Assembly (NCBI GenBank): GCA_027422505.1
Contig: JAPQWV010000017.1
Location: forward strand, 15,687,501 to 15,751,500
DNA: 64,000 bases
From: Craterostigma plantagineum
Taxonomy: Eukaryota > Streptophyta > Magnoliopsida > Lamiales > Linderniaceae
Direction: 5' to 3'
The position numbers and the translations under genes were made by a program. Positions 20,133 to 31,450 of this stretch are shown one piece after another. Positions within the stretch are counted from its first letter, which is position 1; each line of letters starts with the position of its first letter. The notes below the pieces were generated by a model. The model was not told the origin of the DNA and did no database searches. It saw only the letters and a program-made list of their open reading frames with translations.

Positions 20133-21400
20133 CTATTTGAGCTCAATAATTCCTAATCGGTCACGGATATTACAGAATCTACTCTCAATAAGGGGTTTCG
20201 TGAAGATATCAACCAACTGATCATTAGTTCCTACGAAGTTCACGCTGATATTCCCTTTCTGAACATGATCTCGAATAAAATGATGTTTCACCTCTATATG
20301 CTTAGTTCGAGAGTGGTGTACGAGATTCTTAGTGATACTAATGGCACTAGTACTATCACAAAAAATAGGAATTTTGTCGTACCTTAAACCATAATCACTC
20401 AAGGTCTGTTTCATCCAAAGGATTTGCTGAGAACAACTTCCTAAGGCCATATATTCTGCTTCGGTTGTGGATAGGGCCACGGCATTTTGTTTCCTACTGG
20501 ACCAGGTAAAAAGGGAATTTCGTAGTATTTGACAAGTAGCGCTAGTGCTTTTTCTATCTTCCCTAGAACCGGCGTAATCCGCATCCGAGTATCCCATTAA
20601 TGGGAATTCCTTGGAATTTGGATACCATATACCATGATTGATTGTTCCCTTCAAATATCTAAGTATCCGATTGACTGCTGTCAAGTGAGATTCCCTAGGA
20701 CTCGATTGATATCTAGAGCATAGACCAGTAGCAAACATAATATCGGGTCTGCTTGCCGTAAGGTATAGCAAACTTCCGATCATACCTCTATACTTAGTTT
20801 GGTCAAAAGGCGTACCTTGTTCATCACTGTCAATTTTAGCGGTCTGGTGCATAAGAGTGGGAAGTACCTTGGAATCAGCCATTCCGAATTTTTCAAGTAG
20901 TTCCTTCGTGTACTTCGTTTGAGATATGAATGTTCCCGTATCCAATTGCTTGATTTGCAATCCAAGGAAGTACGCGAGTTCTCCCATTAAGCTCATCTCA
21001 AATTCCTGTTGCATAGACTTAGAAAAATTCTCGCAAAGAGTGATGTCAGTGCTACCAAATATGATATCATCAACGTATATCTGCACAAGTAATATGTTTC
21101 CCTTCGCACTTGATAAACAGAGTGTTATCTATTGTTCCTGTTATAAATCCCATGTCTAGTAAAAACCTACTTAGTCTTTCATACCATGCCTTAGGGGCCT
21201 GTTTCAAACCATATAAAGCTTTGTTTAATTTAAAAACGTGATTTGAAAATTCCTCTTTTCAAAACGGGAGGTTGCTCGACAAAAACTTCCTCATTTATAA
21301 AACCATTTAAAAATGCACTTTTTACGTCCATTTGGAAAAACTTAAATCTTTTAAAAGATGCATATGCAAGTAAAATGCGTATTGACTCAAGCCTAGCTAC
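20133..21400 (-). pseudogene. E pol, reverse transcriptase and RNase H part
   Basis: The main open stretch (21086-20133) starts at QIYVDDIIFGS, the RT active site, and runs through SLLYLTASRPDIMFATGLCS to the copia RNase H: VALSTTEAEYMALGSCSQQI, then HSRTKHIEVKHHFIRDHV and the C-terminal VDIFTKPL. Between 21400 and 21100 the RT N-terminal half is readable in another frame (SRFLLD-type region with the GLKQAPKAWYE box in minus sense near 21200). Two single-base losses, near 21402 and near 21100, separate the pieces. Confidence 0.88.
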
Positions 21401-23235
21401 GGGTGCAAAGTTTCTTGAAAATCTATACCTTCTTCTTGGGAATAACCTTTGGCGACTAAGCTGGCCTTATTTCGTGTTACATTACCGTTCTCATCTAGTT
21501 TGTTGCGAAACACCCACTTCGTGCCTATTATGGACTTATCGTTCGGTCTTTCCACAAGAGTCCACACCTGGCTCTTTTCGAATGCCAGCTCTTCTTCCAT
21601 CGCAATCACCCACGATTCATCGTCAAGCGCTTCATTCACTGTCTTAGGTTCCATGGTTGACAACAGCACGTCATGTGATTCCTCAGCAGTATCGTTTCGT
21701 GCAGTTGCTCTCGTTTTGATCCCTGAAGTGATATTCCCTATGACCTGTTCAGTGGGATGGCTGGAAGCATGTTTGAATTTTCTGCGCTGTTGTTCATCTG
21801 AAGCTTCAGGTTCCTCTGACATATCATCTAGTTCCAATGGAATTGCGTTCACTTCTTTGTCAGTAACCTGTATATCTGCAGGAGACACAACTATACCTTC
21901 CTCAGTAGCATCTGCGTTAGGAAATTCATCAAACGTAACATGCACAGATTCTTGAACAGTCTTCTTCCTATTATTAAACACTCTAAAAGCTTTGGAATGA
22001 AGGCTGTAACCTAGGAATATCCCTTCATCTACCTTGGAATCGAATTTCCCTCTTTTATCCCTATCATTCAAAATGAAACATTTGCAACCAAGTACATGGA
22101 AATATCCTATGTTAGGGGTTTTATCGTTCCAAAGTTCATAGGGAGTTCTCTTAATAATCGGTCTAAGGAAAATCCTATTCGAGACATAACATGCCGTACT
22201 AACAGCTTCGGCCCAAAAATGTTTTGGAGTATTATATTCGCTCAACATAGTCCTAGCCATTTCGTGTAATACTCTATTTTTCCTCTCGACCACTCCGTTT
22301 TGTTGAGGCGTAATAGGGGCTGAAAAATTATGACTATAACCATTCTCATCACAAAAAGATGCAAAGGATTTGCTATCAAATTCTAGACCGTTATCACTCC
22401 TAATCTTACGGACTTTCATTTCTTTCTCATTTTCTAGCTTCTTAATCAGTGGCGCAAGATTATCTAAAGCCTCACTTTTGTGCGCAAGAAATAAGACCCA
22501 TGTGTACCTAGTATAGTCGTCTACGATGACAAAGGCATATCGTTTACCTTTCAATGACATAACCTGTACCGGACCAAAAGGGTCAAGATGCAGCATTTCC
22601 AGTGGTTTGGACGTAGAGATCACATTCTTAGGCTTAAAGGACGTCTTGGTCTGTTTCCCCATTTGGCACGCTTTACAAATTCTGTCCTTGGTGGCTTTCA
22701 TATCTGGAATACATCTCACCAACTCATTGCATGATATGTGAGACATTAGTTCCATGTTAGCATGTCCCAGACGTCTATGCCATAACCATGTGATATCCTG
22801 CGTAACTGCTAGACACTTGACGTTTTGGTTAGCAATATCATCAAGAGTGATGCAGTAAATGTTACCATGCCTAGATGCACTAAACACAATCTCATCATCC
22901 TTTTTAACAAGGCATTTATCTTTGGCGAAAACTACGGTATGCCCATCATCACATAATTGGCTAATACTTATTAAATTATGTTCTAAGTTCCTAACGAACC
23001 ATACGTTATCTATGGTGATTTTTAGATTGTTACCGACAGTACCAACTCCCACGATTTTGGCTTTTGCGTCGTTGGCGTACGAAACATATCCTCCATCTAC
23101 CGCCTTCAACGACACAAAATTGCCTATATCACCTGTCATGTGGCAGGAGCACCCGCTGTCGAGGTACCACTTGCTTTTCTTATTGGAATTCTTCCTTCGT
23201 ACCTGTAGAAAGATGTATTTTTCTGAGGTACCCAA
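21397..23235 (-). pseudogene. E pol, protease, integrase and start of RT
   Basis: 612 open codons. Protease active site KWYLDSGCSCHMTG near residue 23. GAG-pre-integrase with TWLWHRRLGHANMELM and CKACQMGKQTK. Integrase core with LHLDPFGPV, IRSDNGLEFD and NGVVERKNR (the D,D,E triad). Then FILNDRDKRGKFD and EGIFLGYS of the integrase C-terminal region, a hydrophilic linker, and the RT start (VAMEEELAFEKSQVWTLV, then WVFRNKLDENGNVTRNKASL). It ends shortly after EEGIDFQET, where loss of one base introduces a stop. This fragment is intact by itself. Confidence 0.9.
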
Positions 23236-23365
23236 TTTCTGTTGGGTCCTAACATGTTAGCGGGAAAATAACTTCGGTTAACATACGAGATATCATTCTG
23301 CACAGTCGGTGATCTCCTGTTACAATCAGATACGACAGTGGCATTTACAGGTAACTTCTTAGGTC

Positions 23366-24951
23366 TTACTTAGCTTTATCAAACTTCTTTAAGGGACAGT
23401 TGTATGCATAGTGACCATTTCTACCACAACAGAAACATTTAAGCTTAGACACAGAGGATTTAGCAGGCTTCACTTCGGTGGAATAACCTAAGCCCATTTT
23501 ACCAATATTGCTAGGAATGTTTAACATCATGTCTAGGCTCTGTCTACCCTCAAGAAGACTATCAACCTTCTGTTTTTCCCTTTCTAAGGAATTTCTGAGT
23601 TCTACAATATCTCTGGATAAGTCATTGTTTTTCTTTTCTGTTTTCTCACAGTCGCAGGGAATTCCCTCTTTCTTAGCAGTAACTAACTCTTCTTTCAAAC
23701 GTGAGATATCTAGAACAGCCTCATGTTTTTCCTTAGCTAGTTCATCTCGCTGCCTTATCAATTCCTTATTCAAGGAATCTAGTGACTTAATCTTTCTCTC
23801 CGTTTTTTGAAGTAACCTACACAGATCTTCCTTACTTTCTTCTATATCAGAAACAGACGAGTCACTTTCATAACCATATAAATTGTTTAGGATACGAATT
23901 TTCTCAATGGAGGAAGAACGAGATACCTGATCCTCGTCAACCATGTAAGCGTGATCCTCGTCCTCACTTTGTTCCAGTTCAGAGTCATTTGATTCCATCA
24001 CCATAGCCTTCTGCTTCCTTGGTCTCATTGCTAGTTGCGGGGTATTCATGTGCACAGTGGCCTGGTTTGTTGCATCAGAAACACTTCTGAACTTTCTTCC
24101 CAAACGTGGATATTCCCTTGCTCTTGTTCTGGAATTTGTTGAAGTTCCCTTTGAATTTCTTTTTCTGCTGGAACCTTTCAATTCTTTTTGTAAGCATGGC
24201 CAGATCGTTCATCAGGTTCTTTTCTTCGTCGTCAGAATCAGATTCTTCTTGGTTGGATTTGAATGCAATGGACTTCTGATTTTTATTCTGAGACTTCTCA
24301 TTCATTGATGTTTGAATCATCTCATAGGATATAAGAGATCCAATTAGCTCGGAGATGCTAAGTGCTTCTAGATCCTTTGCTTCGTAGATGGCAGTAACCT
24401 TGGCATTCCATTCTCGTGGCAGTGATCTCAGTATCTTTCTTACTTGTTCATTGTCGGGAACTTTCTTGCCGAGAGAGAACATTTGGTTGATGATTCCCAT
24501 GAATCTGGCGTACATCTGGCTTATATTTTCGTCAGATTCCATTGAGAAAAGTTCATACTGGTGACTGAGTAGAGCCAGTCTTTCTTGCACGACTCGTTGG
24601 GTTCCTTCATGAGTGACTTGGAGCATATCCCACATGGCCTTCGCTGATGAGCAGGAACTCACCCGAATGTATTCTTCCCGTGTGAGTGCGCATGCGAGCA
24701 TGTTTTTTCGCCTTTGCGTTTCGCGTGATTCCCCTTTTGTCATCAGCAGTGTAATCTTTAGTATCCTTTGGAGTTCCATCGGATTTCGCAACTGTGTAAG
24801 GTCCGTTGATGATTGTCTCCCAAAGCTCGTAGTCGACAGCGATCAAAAATTCGATCATACGATTCATCCATACTGCGTAGTTCGTACCGTCGAAGAGAGG
24901 AGGCCTGGAGTGGGATTGACCCTCTGCAAAAATATCACTCGAAAAAGTCAT
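23366..24951 (-). pseudogene. Gag of element E
   Basis: Start at 24951 (MTFSSDIFAEGQ). N-terminal copia gag domain, then a Glu/Lys-rich coiled-coil stretch (RLLQKTERKIKSLDSLNKEL) and two zinc knuckles. The first knuckle (near 24075) reads KCF-stop-CNKPGHCAH: a TGA stands where Trp fits, and its last Cys is Tyr. The second, CFCCGRNGHYAYNCP at the C-terminus, is complete. An extra A near 24705 shifts the frame early in gag, and the ORF 24181-23366 overlaps the first-knuckle region in another frame. A C-terminal coiled coil in gag is a Sirevirus trait. Confidence 0.85.
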
Positions 24952-24991
24952 TTGATCTTAACTCGGGCGTGTTAGGCCTTTTGTTGAGTAA

Positions 24992-25006
24992 CCCGCTCTG
25001 ATACCA
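24992..25006 (-). promoter_or_regulatory. Primer binding site of element E
   Basis: In minus sense TGGTATCAGAGCGGG, complementary to initiator tRNA-Met, seven bases from the LTR end at 25014. Confidence 0.88.
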
Positions 25007-25013
25007 AATGAAC

Positions 25014-26979
25014 TGTAAAATATGCCTAAGAGGGGGGGTGAATTAGGCTAAAAAAAATTATGGCTTTTTCTCCTTTGAAAACTACTTTTCTTTAAGAAGA
25101 TATTGCAGAGCACGTTATTCCCTAGAGAGCAGTAAGATTGTCTATGTTATCTCCCTAACCCTGTTTACAGAATATCGCGTTAACCTCAGAAATCCTTTAA
25201 ACGATATCACCTCGTTATTTGCCAACGTTCCGGGTTTGTCTCACAGAAAAAGTAAATAGCAGAAAGTAAAGTGAGACGGGATTTTTATACAGGTTATATC
25301 CCCAACTGGGGTTTAATCCTATCCTTGGGGTGTGATCTCCCCAAGAGTTCCAATCAATCACTAGGTATTACCGTTTACACTATGATTGACCCGTACACAA
25401 CCGAAGCACTATGGACACTAGACCTCGCTCTAGGCTGACGCACGCCAAGTTTTGATCCACGCCGTTTACCCAGGAAACCTATTCTTCGGCTGGATGCAGC
25501 TTGCTACCGAAGGGCCACCGAATCAACAAAATTCGTCTCTCCACGTGCGTAACACTCCACTCGTGCTCCTTTGTGCGCTCAACGTGCCCGCAGACACAAC
25601 ACGTCCGTAGACAAGGTCTTTAGGGTTTGAAGTTTCTAAGGATCGCTCAAAGAGTACAGACTCGCAAATGAAAGCTCAATCACAAACTACGAATGAATAG
25701 CAAAGTAAGCTCAAGTCGTCTGAGGAATTCGATAGCTTGTGTGTTCGTTGTGTGTACCCTTCGCGTGAAGTGTTTGTCTTCTATATAGGCCACGAATCGT
25801 TTCTCCACTTCACAAGGAAAGTTAAGCACGAAAAATATGCTAGAGACAGCTCAATTAACACGTGCATTAACTCAAGAAATCATGCCAAGAATAAACCAAT
25901 TAAACTCAACGGTCAACATGAATTCTTACCATAAATACCACAGATTTGCTTGTCCAGGTAATCTCATCCGTTAGTCAGCATATTCCATATATAATTCCAC
26001 TCGGCATATTATCAATGGTAAGCTCAAACAACTGATTTCTTTCCCAAAATATGATAGCCAATCGCACATAGAAAGATTTGATCTACTGAGTATAATGCAG
26101 AGCATATATTCCATGTATGGTGATCTCATCCGATTTCAGCACATTCCATAAATAGACTCAATCAGCATCTTACCACATATAAGCTCAATCAAATAATCAC
26201 TTTCCAAAATATACATCCTAAGTCGCACAAGGAAAGCAGGATCATGATTCATTGATTTAAGAGTCATGTAATATCACACTCAACGGATATATCACTTATA
26301 TTCTTTCATAAAATAGATCAATCACGTGTAAGCACTTAATCAGAATATCCTTTCCATATATACAGCATAGTCATTCATATCCGGGTGATCACATTGATAT
26401 TCTTTCCTAAAATAACTCAATCTCGCAGACAATTTGCATATCACTCAACATGATATATTTTCCATATAGCACGCAACGAGATTCCATTCATGCGAAGACG
26501 TTCATAACCATGTGATCACATGAATATTTCAGTTAAGCATAAGATCGCACAAATTCGATTTTCTTAAGAGTTTAATCATATTTAAGCGCTTAATCGAACA
26601 TTTTCACATACTTAAACATCACACAACATGCATATCGAGTTTTCTAATTTGTACCCCCAATTTACATAATTACTTGGAATAATCAAAACTCTCATAATCA
26701 TTTGGACCAAAAAGGTCTACAAAAAGTTTTCGGCATCAAAAACTTTTCCCCATCTCCCTTTCATCAAAAAGTTTTCGGCATCAAAAACTTTTCAGCATCT
26801 AATTGACACAAGAGAAGTTTACTCCTTGAAGTATCTACCATGAAAACATTTTCCACTGCTATTTTCAATTTAAAGTAAAATAATAATAATAATAAATAAA
26901 TAAAATAAAATAAATACGAAATAATAATAATTCATACATATACATTAATAAGAATAATAAAATTTCTTTCTACCCAACA
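25014..26979 (-). repeat. 5' LTR of element E
   Basis: In plus sense it starts TGTAAAATATGCCTAAG and probably ends TACCCAACA at 26979, giving about 1.97 kb with TG...CA ends. The inner end is certain (PBS next to it). The outer end is inferred from the TG/CA rule and from element D sequence resuming at 26980. It holds an AT-rich simple stretch (26876-26970) and two hairpins made of AAAAGTTTT and AAAACTTTT separated by CGGCATC (26733-26790). No reliable ORF. Confidence 0.7.
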
Positions 26980-27014
26980 TCTCACATATTCCACATCTAG
27001 CAGTTCTTACAGAA

Positions 27015-27306
27015 ATGGACACCGTAGCCATGGGAAGCGATGTCCGTGCACCAGTCCTGAGACGCGGTGACTTCATAGTTTGGAGAAGCAGGTTTCTCAA
27101 CTTTCTTGAGATAAAGGACAACGGTGTGGACATCATCCAATTCTTGAGAAAGGACCAGCAAAATTTTGGACTATAGTCCGTGGTGATGATACAGTCACAC
27201 CAGCAGTTCAAGATAGCAGAATGCTCAAAACTCCTGACCAATACACAGACGCGGAAAAAAAAAGAGCTAAAGCTGGCCTTCTCGCAAGAAATTATTTGAT
27301 GCAAGC
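27015..27306 (+). pseudogene. N-terminal part of D gag
   Basis: Starts at ATG 27015: MDTVAMGSDVRAPVLRRGDF, then IVWRSRFLNFLEIKD, the start of a copia-type gag domain. A base change in length near 27130 shifts the frame; in the new frame it runs through SRMLKTPDQYTDAEKKRAKA to YLMQA at 27306. There gypsy C is inserted, and the protein continues at 47633 after the duplicated CAAGC. Confidence 0.85.
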
Positions 27307-27774
27307 TGTAACGACCCTACTTTTCTAATTAAATTGTTCGGCGGATTTCTGCAACGAAAGCCACGGAAGGCCCATTTTACGAAAAACTTTTTAAATAAAA
27401 GATTTACATATCATAAAACTGTGTTTTACAAAAGTCAGTATTTACATGGCCGAAGCCCCAAAAATCAAAAAATGTCTAGAGCTGCTCCACAGGTCGCATC
27501 CATGTACAGCTCTCGCCCTCAAAAGCCCGTGGAGCCACCGCCGCCAGTCGCTAGCCTAGTCCCGACGTTCGCCGACGTCGGACTCATCGTTACCTACAAC
27601 ACATAAAGGCCTGAGCGATTTGCTCAGTAGGTGAATTCATGCATATGCACCGTGCGCTCAGTCCCCATCCCAATTTCTCACAATCATGGAATAAATGCAA
27701 TGCACGCTCATTTTCTCACAGTCCTACACATTAGGGCCCTAGGTTAGACTCGGCACCTCGCGGGCAAATCGTAT

Positions 27775-28095
27775 CATATCACCGACGGTTTTGCACCTCG
27801 GGTTGCGCTACCACGCTCTCCCCGAGTAGACAGGTCGTTCACGCCTGTCTGCCGTCCCTGAGCTAACGTAACCAGCGGTTTGCACCTCGGGCTGCTCACA
27901 CCCGAGTAGACAGGTCGTTCACGCCTGTCTCCCGCACCTGAGCAAATATCTGGCGGTTTGCACCTCGGGTTGCTCACACCCGAGTAGACAAATCGATCAC
28001 GTCTGTCTCCCGCTCTGGAGCTAACAATAAGTGGTTTGCACCCCGGGTCGCTCACACCCGGGTAGACAGGTCGTTCACGCCTGTCTCCCACCGGT
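27775..28095. repeat. Tandem hairpin repeats in the C LTR
   Basis: About four units of 60-75 bases: GGTTTGCACCTCGGGTTGC, TCACACCCGAGTAGACAGG, then TCGTTCACGCCTGTCTCCC. AGACAGG and CCTGTCT pair across a 9-base loop, and ACCTCGGGT pairs with ACCCGAG, so each unit can form a longer interrupted hairpin. The same repeats lie in the 5' LTR, split there by gypsy B (35130-35321 and 45650-45770). Confidence 0.85.
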
Positions 28096-28439
28096 GCCCT
28101 ATGAGTCTAACCCTATCCTCACGATCGTCTCGTTCTACCCCGCACACCCAGTCCCCGTAGGGTACGTGTAACCACCCATGTGGTCACCCTCTCCTCGAAA
28201 ATGCTATGACGTGTCGTGATATGTAATGCCATCATATAAATCGCACAATAATTAAAATCACATAGTATATATAAATCACATAATAATTAAAATCTAATAG
28301 AATATCAATAAGGTTTTTTTTTCCAAAGCCGTCTAACTCCATAGCTTAAATAGGCCAAGAGTAAGAAAAGAATTTGGGCCTAAGTTTCACGTTAAAGCCC
28401 AACTGAAGTTTAAGCTAAGTCCAAATAGGTCAACAGCTC

Positions 28440-29000
28440 GGTCTCCAACAGCAATTCGCGTAAATTACTCAATTTCCCCGATTTCAGAATTCGCACGACT
28501 CATAGCCATTCGCTCGACTTCAGATTTATGGATTTCGCCCGATTTCCGAAGGAGCTCGGCGATTTCCCAGCTGCTGACACGTGTTATAGTAGGAAATACG
28601 CCCGAATTCTTCTCCAACATGTCACGCCCGATTTCCGCAATGCTCAAGTAACGTCGCCCGATTTGAGAGGATGGAAAGTCGCCCGATTTGGAGGTTCTCG
28701 GCGATTTCAGCTTTCGCCCGATTTGAGCAACGTTCGAAATGAAGTCGTCCGATTCTTCGTTTGGATGAAATCGCCCGATTTGGGTCTTCGAATGGAATCG
28801 CCCGACTTGGGTCCTCGGCTGGAATCCCCCGATTTGGGGCATTGACTGGAATCGCCCGATTTCTGGGCATTGGCTGGAATCGCCCGATTTCTGGGCATTG
28901 GCTGGAATCGCCCGATTTCTGGGCATTGGCTGGAATCGCCCGATTTCGGCATTTGGTTGGAATCGCGCAAATGGGTAGCAACTGGGAATCGTCCGATTTT
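28440..29000. repeat. TCGCCCGATTT motif array in the C LTR
   Basis: More than fifteen copies of TCGCCCGATTT or close variants. From about 28790 to 28950 it becomes a regular ~30-base tandem repeat (TGGAATCGCCCGATT then TCTGGGCATTGGC). The same array is in the 5' LTR (46130-46680). Confidence 0.9.
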
Positions 29001-29949
29001 GAAACAATAGAAGCTAGGTGTCCTTTTTCTAATCCTACCCGTTTATGGGGACTGCTCAACAGTACGTGGTTTAGGAATTTACTTTGATGTGTATTACTTA
29101 CGCGATTTGTGAGCCTTAACGATTTCACTCGATTTCCTCTCTTAACCCTCTCAACTAAAAACTGTTAACAATTTATTAACACAATTCATCTACCGAAATA
29201 ATTCAAGCACCCCTAAGTCAACCCCTAAACATACAAGCATGAATATTCATCCAAAGACCCCTATATTGGGTTCGAAGTTTAACACATACCATCAAACAAT
29301 TAACAAACATAACATCTCGTAGACCAAAGTTCATAAATTTCGAATTTTGGATAACCAACCTCCCAATTTCGAAACTTTTGACCTTATTCATGTGTTGTAG
29401 GTGAAGAAATCCACCTACCTCACTTCCTTAAGCTTGATGGAACGATTTGGGTGTGATGAACCTTTGCCAAAAATTTCTTGTCTCTTGTCGTCGCTCCTTG
29501 CTCCTTCTCCCTTGGTTTCTTTCTATCGATGCTCTCTCTCTCCCTTTGTTTCTCTTTTTGACCAATAGGAATTGTTTTAGACCAATTTAAAATTGAGGGG
29601 TATGGCTCTCACGTTGGTCTCCCTTGTTTTAGGGAAGATATTATTCCTCAAGTTTTTCTTGGGCCAATGTGAGGAAGTTCCATTTGGGCCTTGGAATGTT
29701 TTATATTCCTTGTATAATTATTTGGATCATCCTTTTATTATTTAGCTCCCCCTTCATGGGCTCTAATGAAATTTTGGGAATATTATTTATTGAATTCTAC
29801 TATATTATGCCCAAAATATTGGCTCATTTATTGTTTGGGCCGAATCTCTCACTCGGTTTCCGATCCGCTCGAGCAATTAATTTTATTAATTCCGGACTTG
29901 TACAAAATTAATTACATCGTTATCCCGTGTTAAATTTACGGGTGTTACA

Positions 29950-29962
29950 TCCTCCCCCCTTA
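29950..29962 (-). promoter_or_regulatory. Polypurine tract of gypsy C
   Basis: In minus sense TAAGGGGGGAGGA directly before the 3' LTR. Confidence 0.88.
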
Positions 29963-29983
29963 TAGAAATTTCGTCCCCGAAAT

Positions 29984-31450
29984 TTAGATTGTCTGGAATA
30001 ACTCGGGGTATCGATTCTTCATGTCGTCTTCTCGTTCCCACGTGGCTTCTTCGACCTATTGGTTTCGCCACAGCACTTTAACTAACGGAATATTTTTATT
30101 CCGAAGTCGTTTCTCTTCTCGCATTAAGATCTCCACTGGTTGTTCTTCGTAACTCAAGTCTGGTTTCAGGCGTTGGTGGAGTCCTTCATTTTCCAACACG
30201 TGCTCCGGGTCCGCCACGTGTTTTCGTAATGTTGACACGTGGAAAACGTCGTGAACTTTTTCCAAGGATGTAGGTAGCTCTAATTGATACGCAACTTCAC
30301 CGACTCTCTTCAGGATCTTGAAAGGCCCTATATATCTTGGACTCAACTTCCGTTTCCGTCCAAACCTCTTTACACCCTTCATGGGTGATATCTTCAGAAA
30401 AACCCGGTCGTCTTCCGCAAATTCCAGCGGTCTGCGTCTCTTATCGGCATAGCTCTTCTGACGGCTTTGCGCCGTTTGCATTCTCTCTCGGATTTTCGCA
30501 ACTGCTTCCGTCATTTCTCTAACCATTTCAGGGCCTAACAATGTTTTCTCGCCTATGTCGTCCCAATGGGCTGGGGATCGACATTTACGTCCGTATAGTG
30601 CTTCATATGGGGCCATCCCGATAGTAGCTTGGTAGCTATTGTTGTAGGCGAACTCGACTAACGGGAGGTACTTGCTCCAATTTCCTTTAAAGTCCAGCAC
30701 ACAAGCTCGTAGCATGTCCTCGAGTGTCTGGATCGTTCGCTCCGATTGTCCATCTGTTTGGGGGTGATAGGCTGTGCTAAATGACAATTTTGTCCCCATA
30801 GCCTTCTGTAGGCTCGTCCAGAATTTGGACAAAAATCTCGGATCCCGATCCGAAACTATCGAAATCGGGATTCCATGGAGTCGAACTATTTTCTGGATAT
30901 AGAGTTCGGCAAACCTCTCCATGGTAAATGTTGCACTAATCGGTAGGAAATGGGCGGACTTCGTCAATCGATCTACGATTACCCAGATGGCGTCATGGCC
31001 TTTTGTGGTCTTCGGAAGGCCGGTTACGAAGTCCATCGTAACGTGGTCCCATTTCCACTCGGGGGTTGTTAACGGTTACAACATTCCCGCTGGCCGTTGA
31101 TGTTCTGCCTTTATACGTTGGCAAGTTAAACACCGACTGACGAACTCGGCAATATCTTTCTTCATTCCCGGCCACCAATAATTGTTTCGTAAGTCCAAAT
31201 ACATCTTCGTTGCCCCAGGGTGCACCGAGTAAGGGGTCGCGTGTGCTTCAGTCAAAATATTTCGACGGGTTTCTTCATCCCTAGGTACGTATAATCGACC
31301 TTGGTATGTCAACCCTCCGTCTTCTCGAACTTTGAAATCTGACGGAATATCCTCGTTTTGTTCCCCTCGGATTTTCAGGTATAGTTCGTCTTTCTTCTGA
31401 GCTTCGATGATTTGGTCCAGCAGCGTTGGTTTGAGGGTTAACGCTGCCAT
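29984..31450 (-). pseudogene. Gypsy C pol, integrase and chromodomain part
   Basis: Read from 31450 down: the HHCC zinc-binding domain ([20 protein letters not shown], then CLTCQRIKAEHQ), a stop at 31073-31075 where Gln fits (CAA to TAA), then the integrase core with [19 protein letters not shown] and [13 protein letters not shown]. Next are the GPY/F-type C-terminal domain ([19 protein letters not shown]), [14 protein letters not shown], and the chromodomain ([20 protein letters not shown]) to RYPELF. A second stop at about 30056 interrupts the chromodomain; the natural end is at 29984-29986. The chromodomain targets integration to heterochromatin in this group. Confidence 0.92.

Larger units (their letters stand above)
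19826..26979 (-). mobile_element. Sirevirus-like copia element E, 3' LTR missing
   Basis: Minus-strand order: LTR (26979-25014), PBS, gag with zinc knuckles, protease, integrase, RT, RNase H, then an untranslated stretch with a polypurine tract. Copia order, a gag with a coiled-coil segment, a tRNA-Met PBS and an LTR end with a C-run and AGCCTAATTC fit the Sirevirus group (family knowledge). The 3' LTR is absent and replaced by an inverted copy of the 5' end. The coding part carries several frameshifts and one visible stop in the first zinc knuckle. It lies against the 5' untranslated part of element D at 26979/26980. Confidence 0.75.
27307..29949 (-). repeat. 3' LTR of gypsy C
   Basis: In plus sense TGTAACGACCCTAC to GGGTGTTACA. 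Modules in plus sense: a perfect stem-loop at 27611-27627, tandem hairpin repeats (27775-28095), a TCGCCCGATTT array (28440-29000), then AT-rich sequence with TTTGGGCC-like words toward 29949. The 5' LTR copy has the same modules with scattered differences (for example CTAAGC for CTGAGC in the stem-loop). The small ORFs between 28465 and 29128 are the motif array read in frame. Confidence 0.93.

Noticed and set aside
24613..25001. Plus-strand ORFs of 120 and 62 aa, found again on the minus strand at 19189-19577
   Set aside because: Antisense shadows of the gag of E in the two inverted arms.
27774..28091. ORF of 105 aa with repeated GDRRERPVYSGVS units
   Set aside because: Translation of the tandem hairpin repeats of the LTR; not a protein gene.
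27775..28095. Possible CRISPR-like array
   Set aside because: Repeats and spacers are both conserved between units, the array lies in an LTR of a plant element, and there are no cas genes.
28465..29128. Several overlapping ORFs of 87-180 aa on both strands with repeated RFQPMPRNRAIPANA-type units
   Set aside because: They come from the TCGCCCGATTT tandem array in the LTR, are open in several frames at once, and recur only in the other LTR copy (46179-46767).
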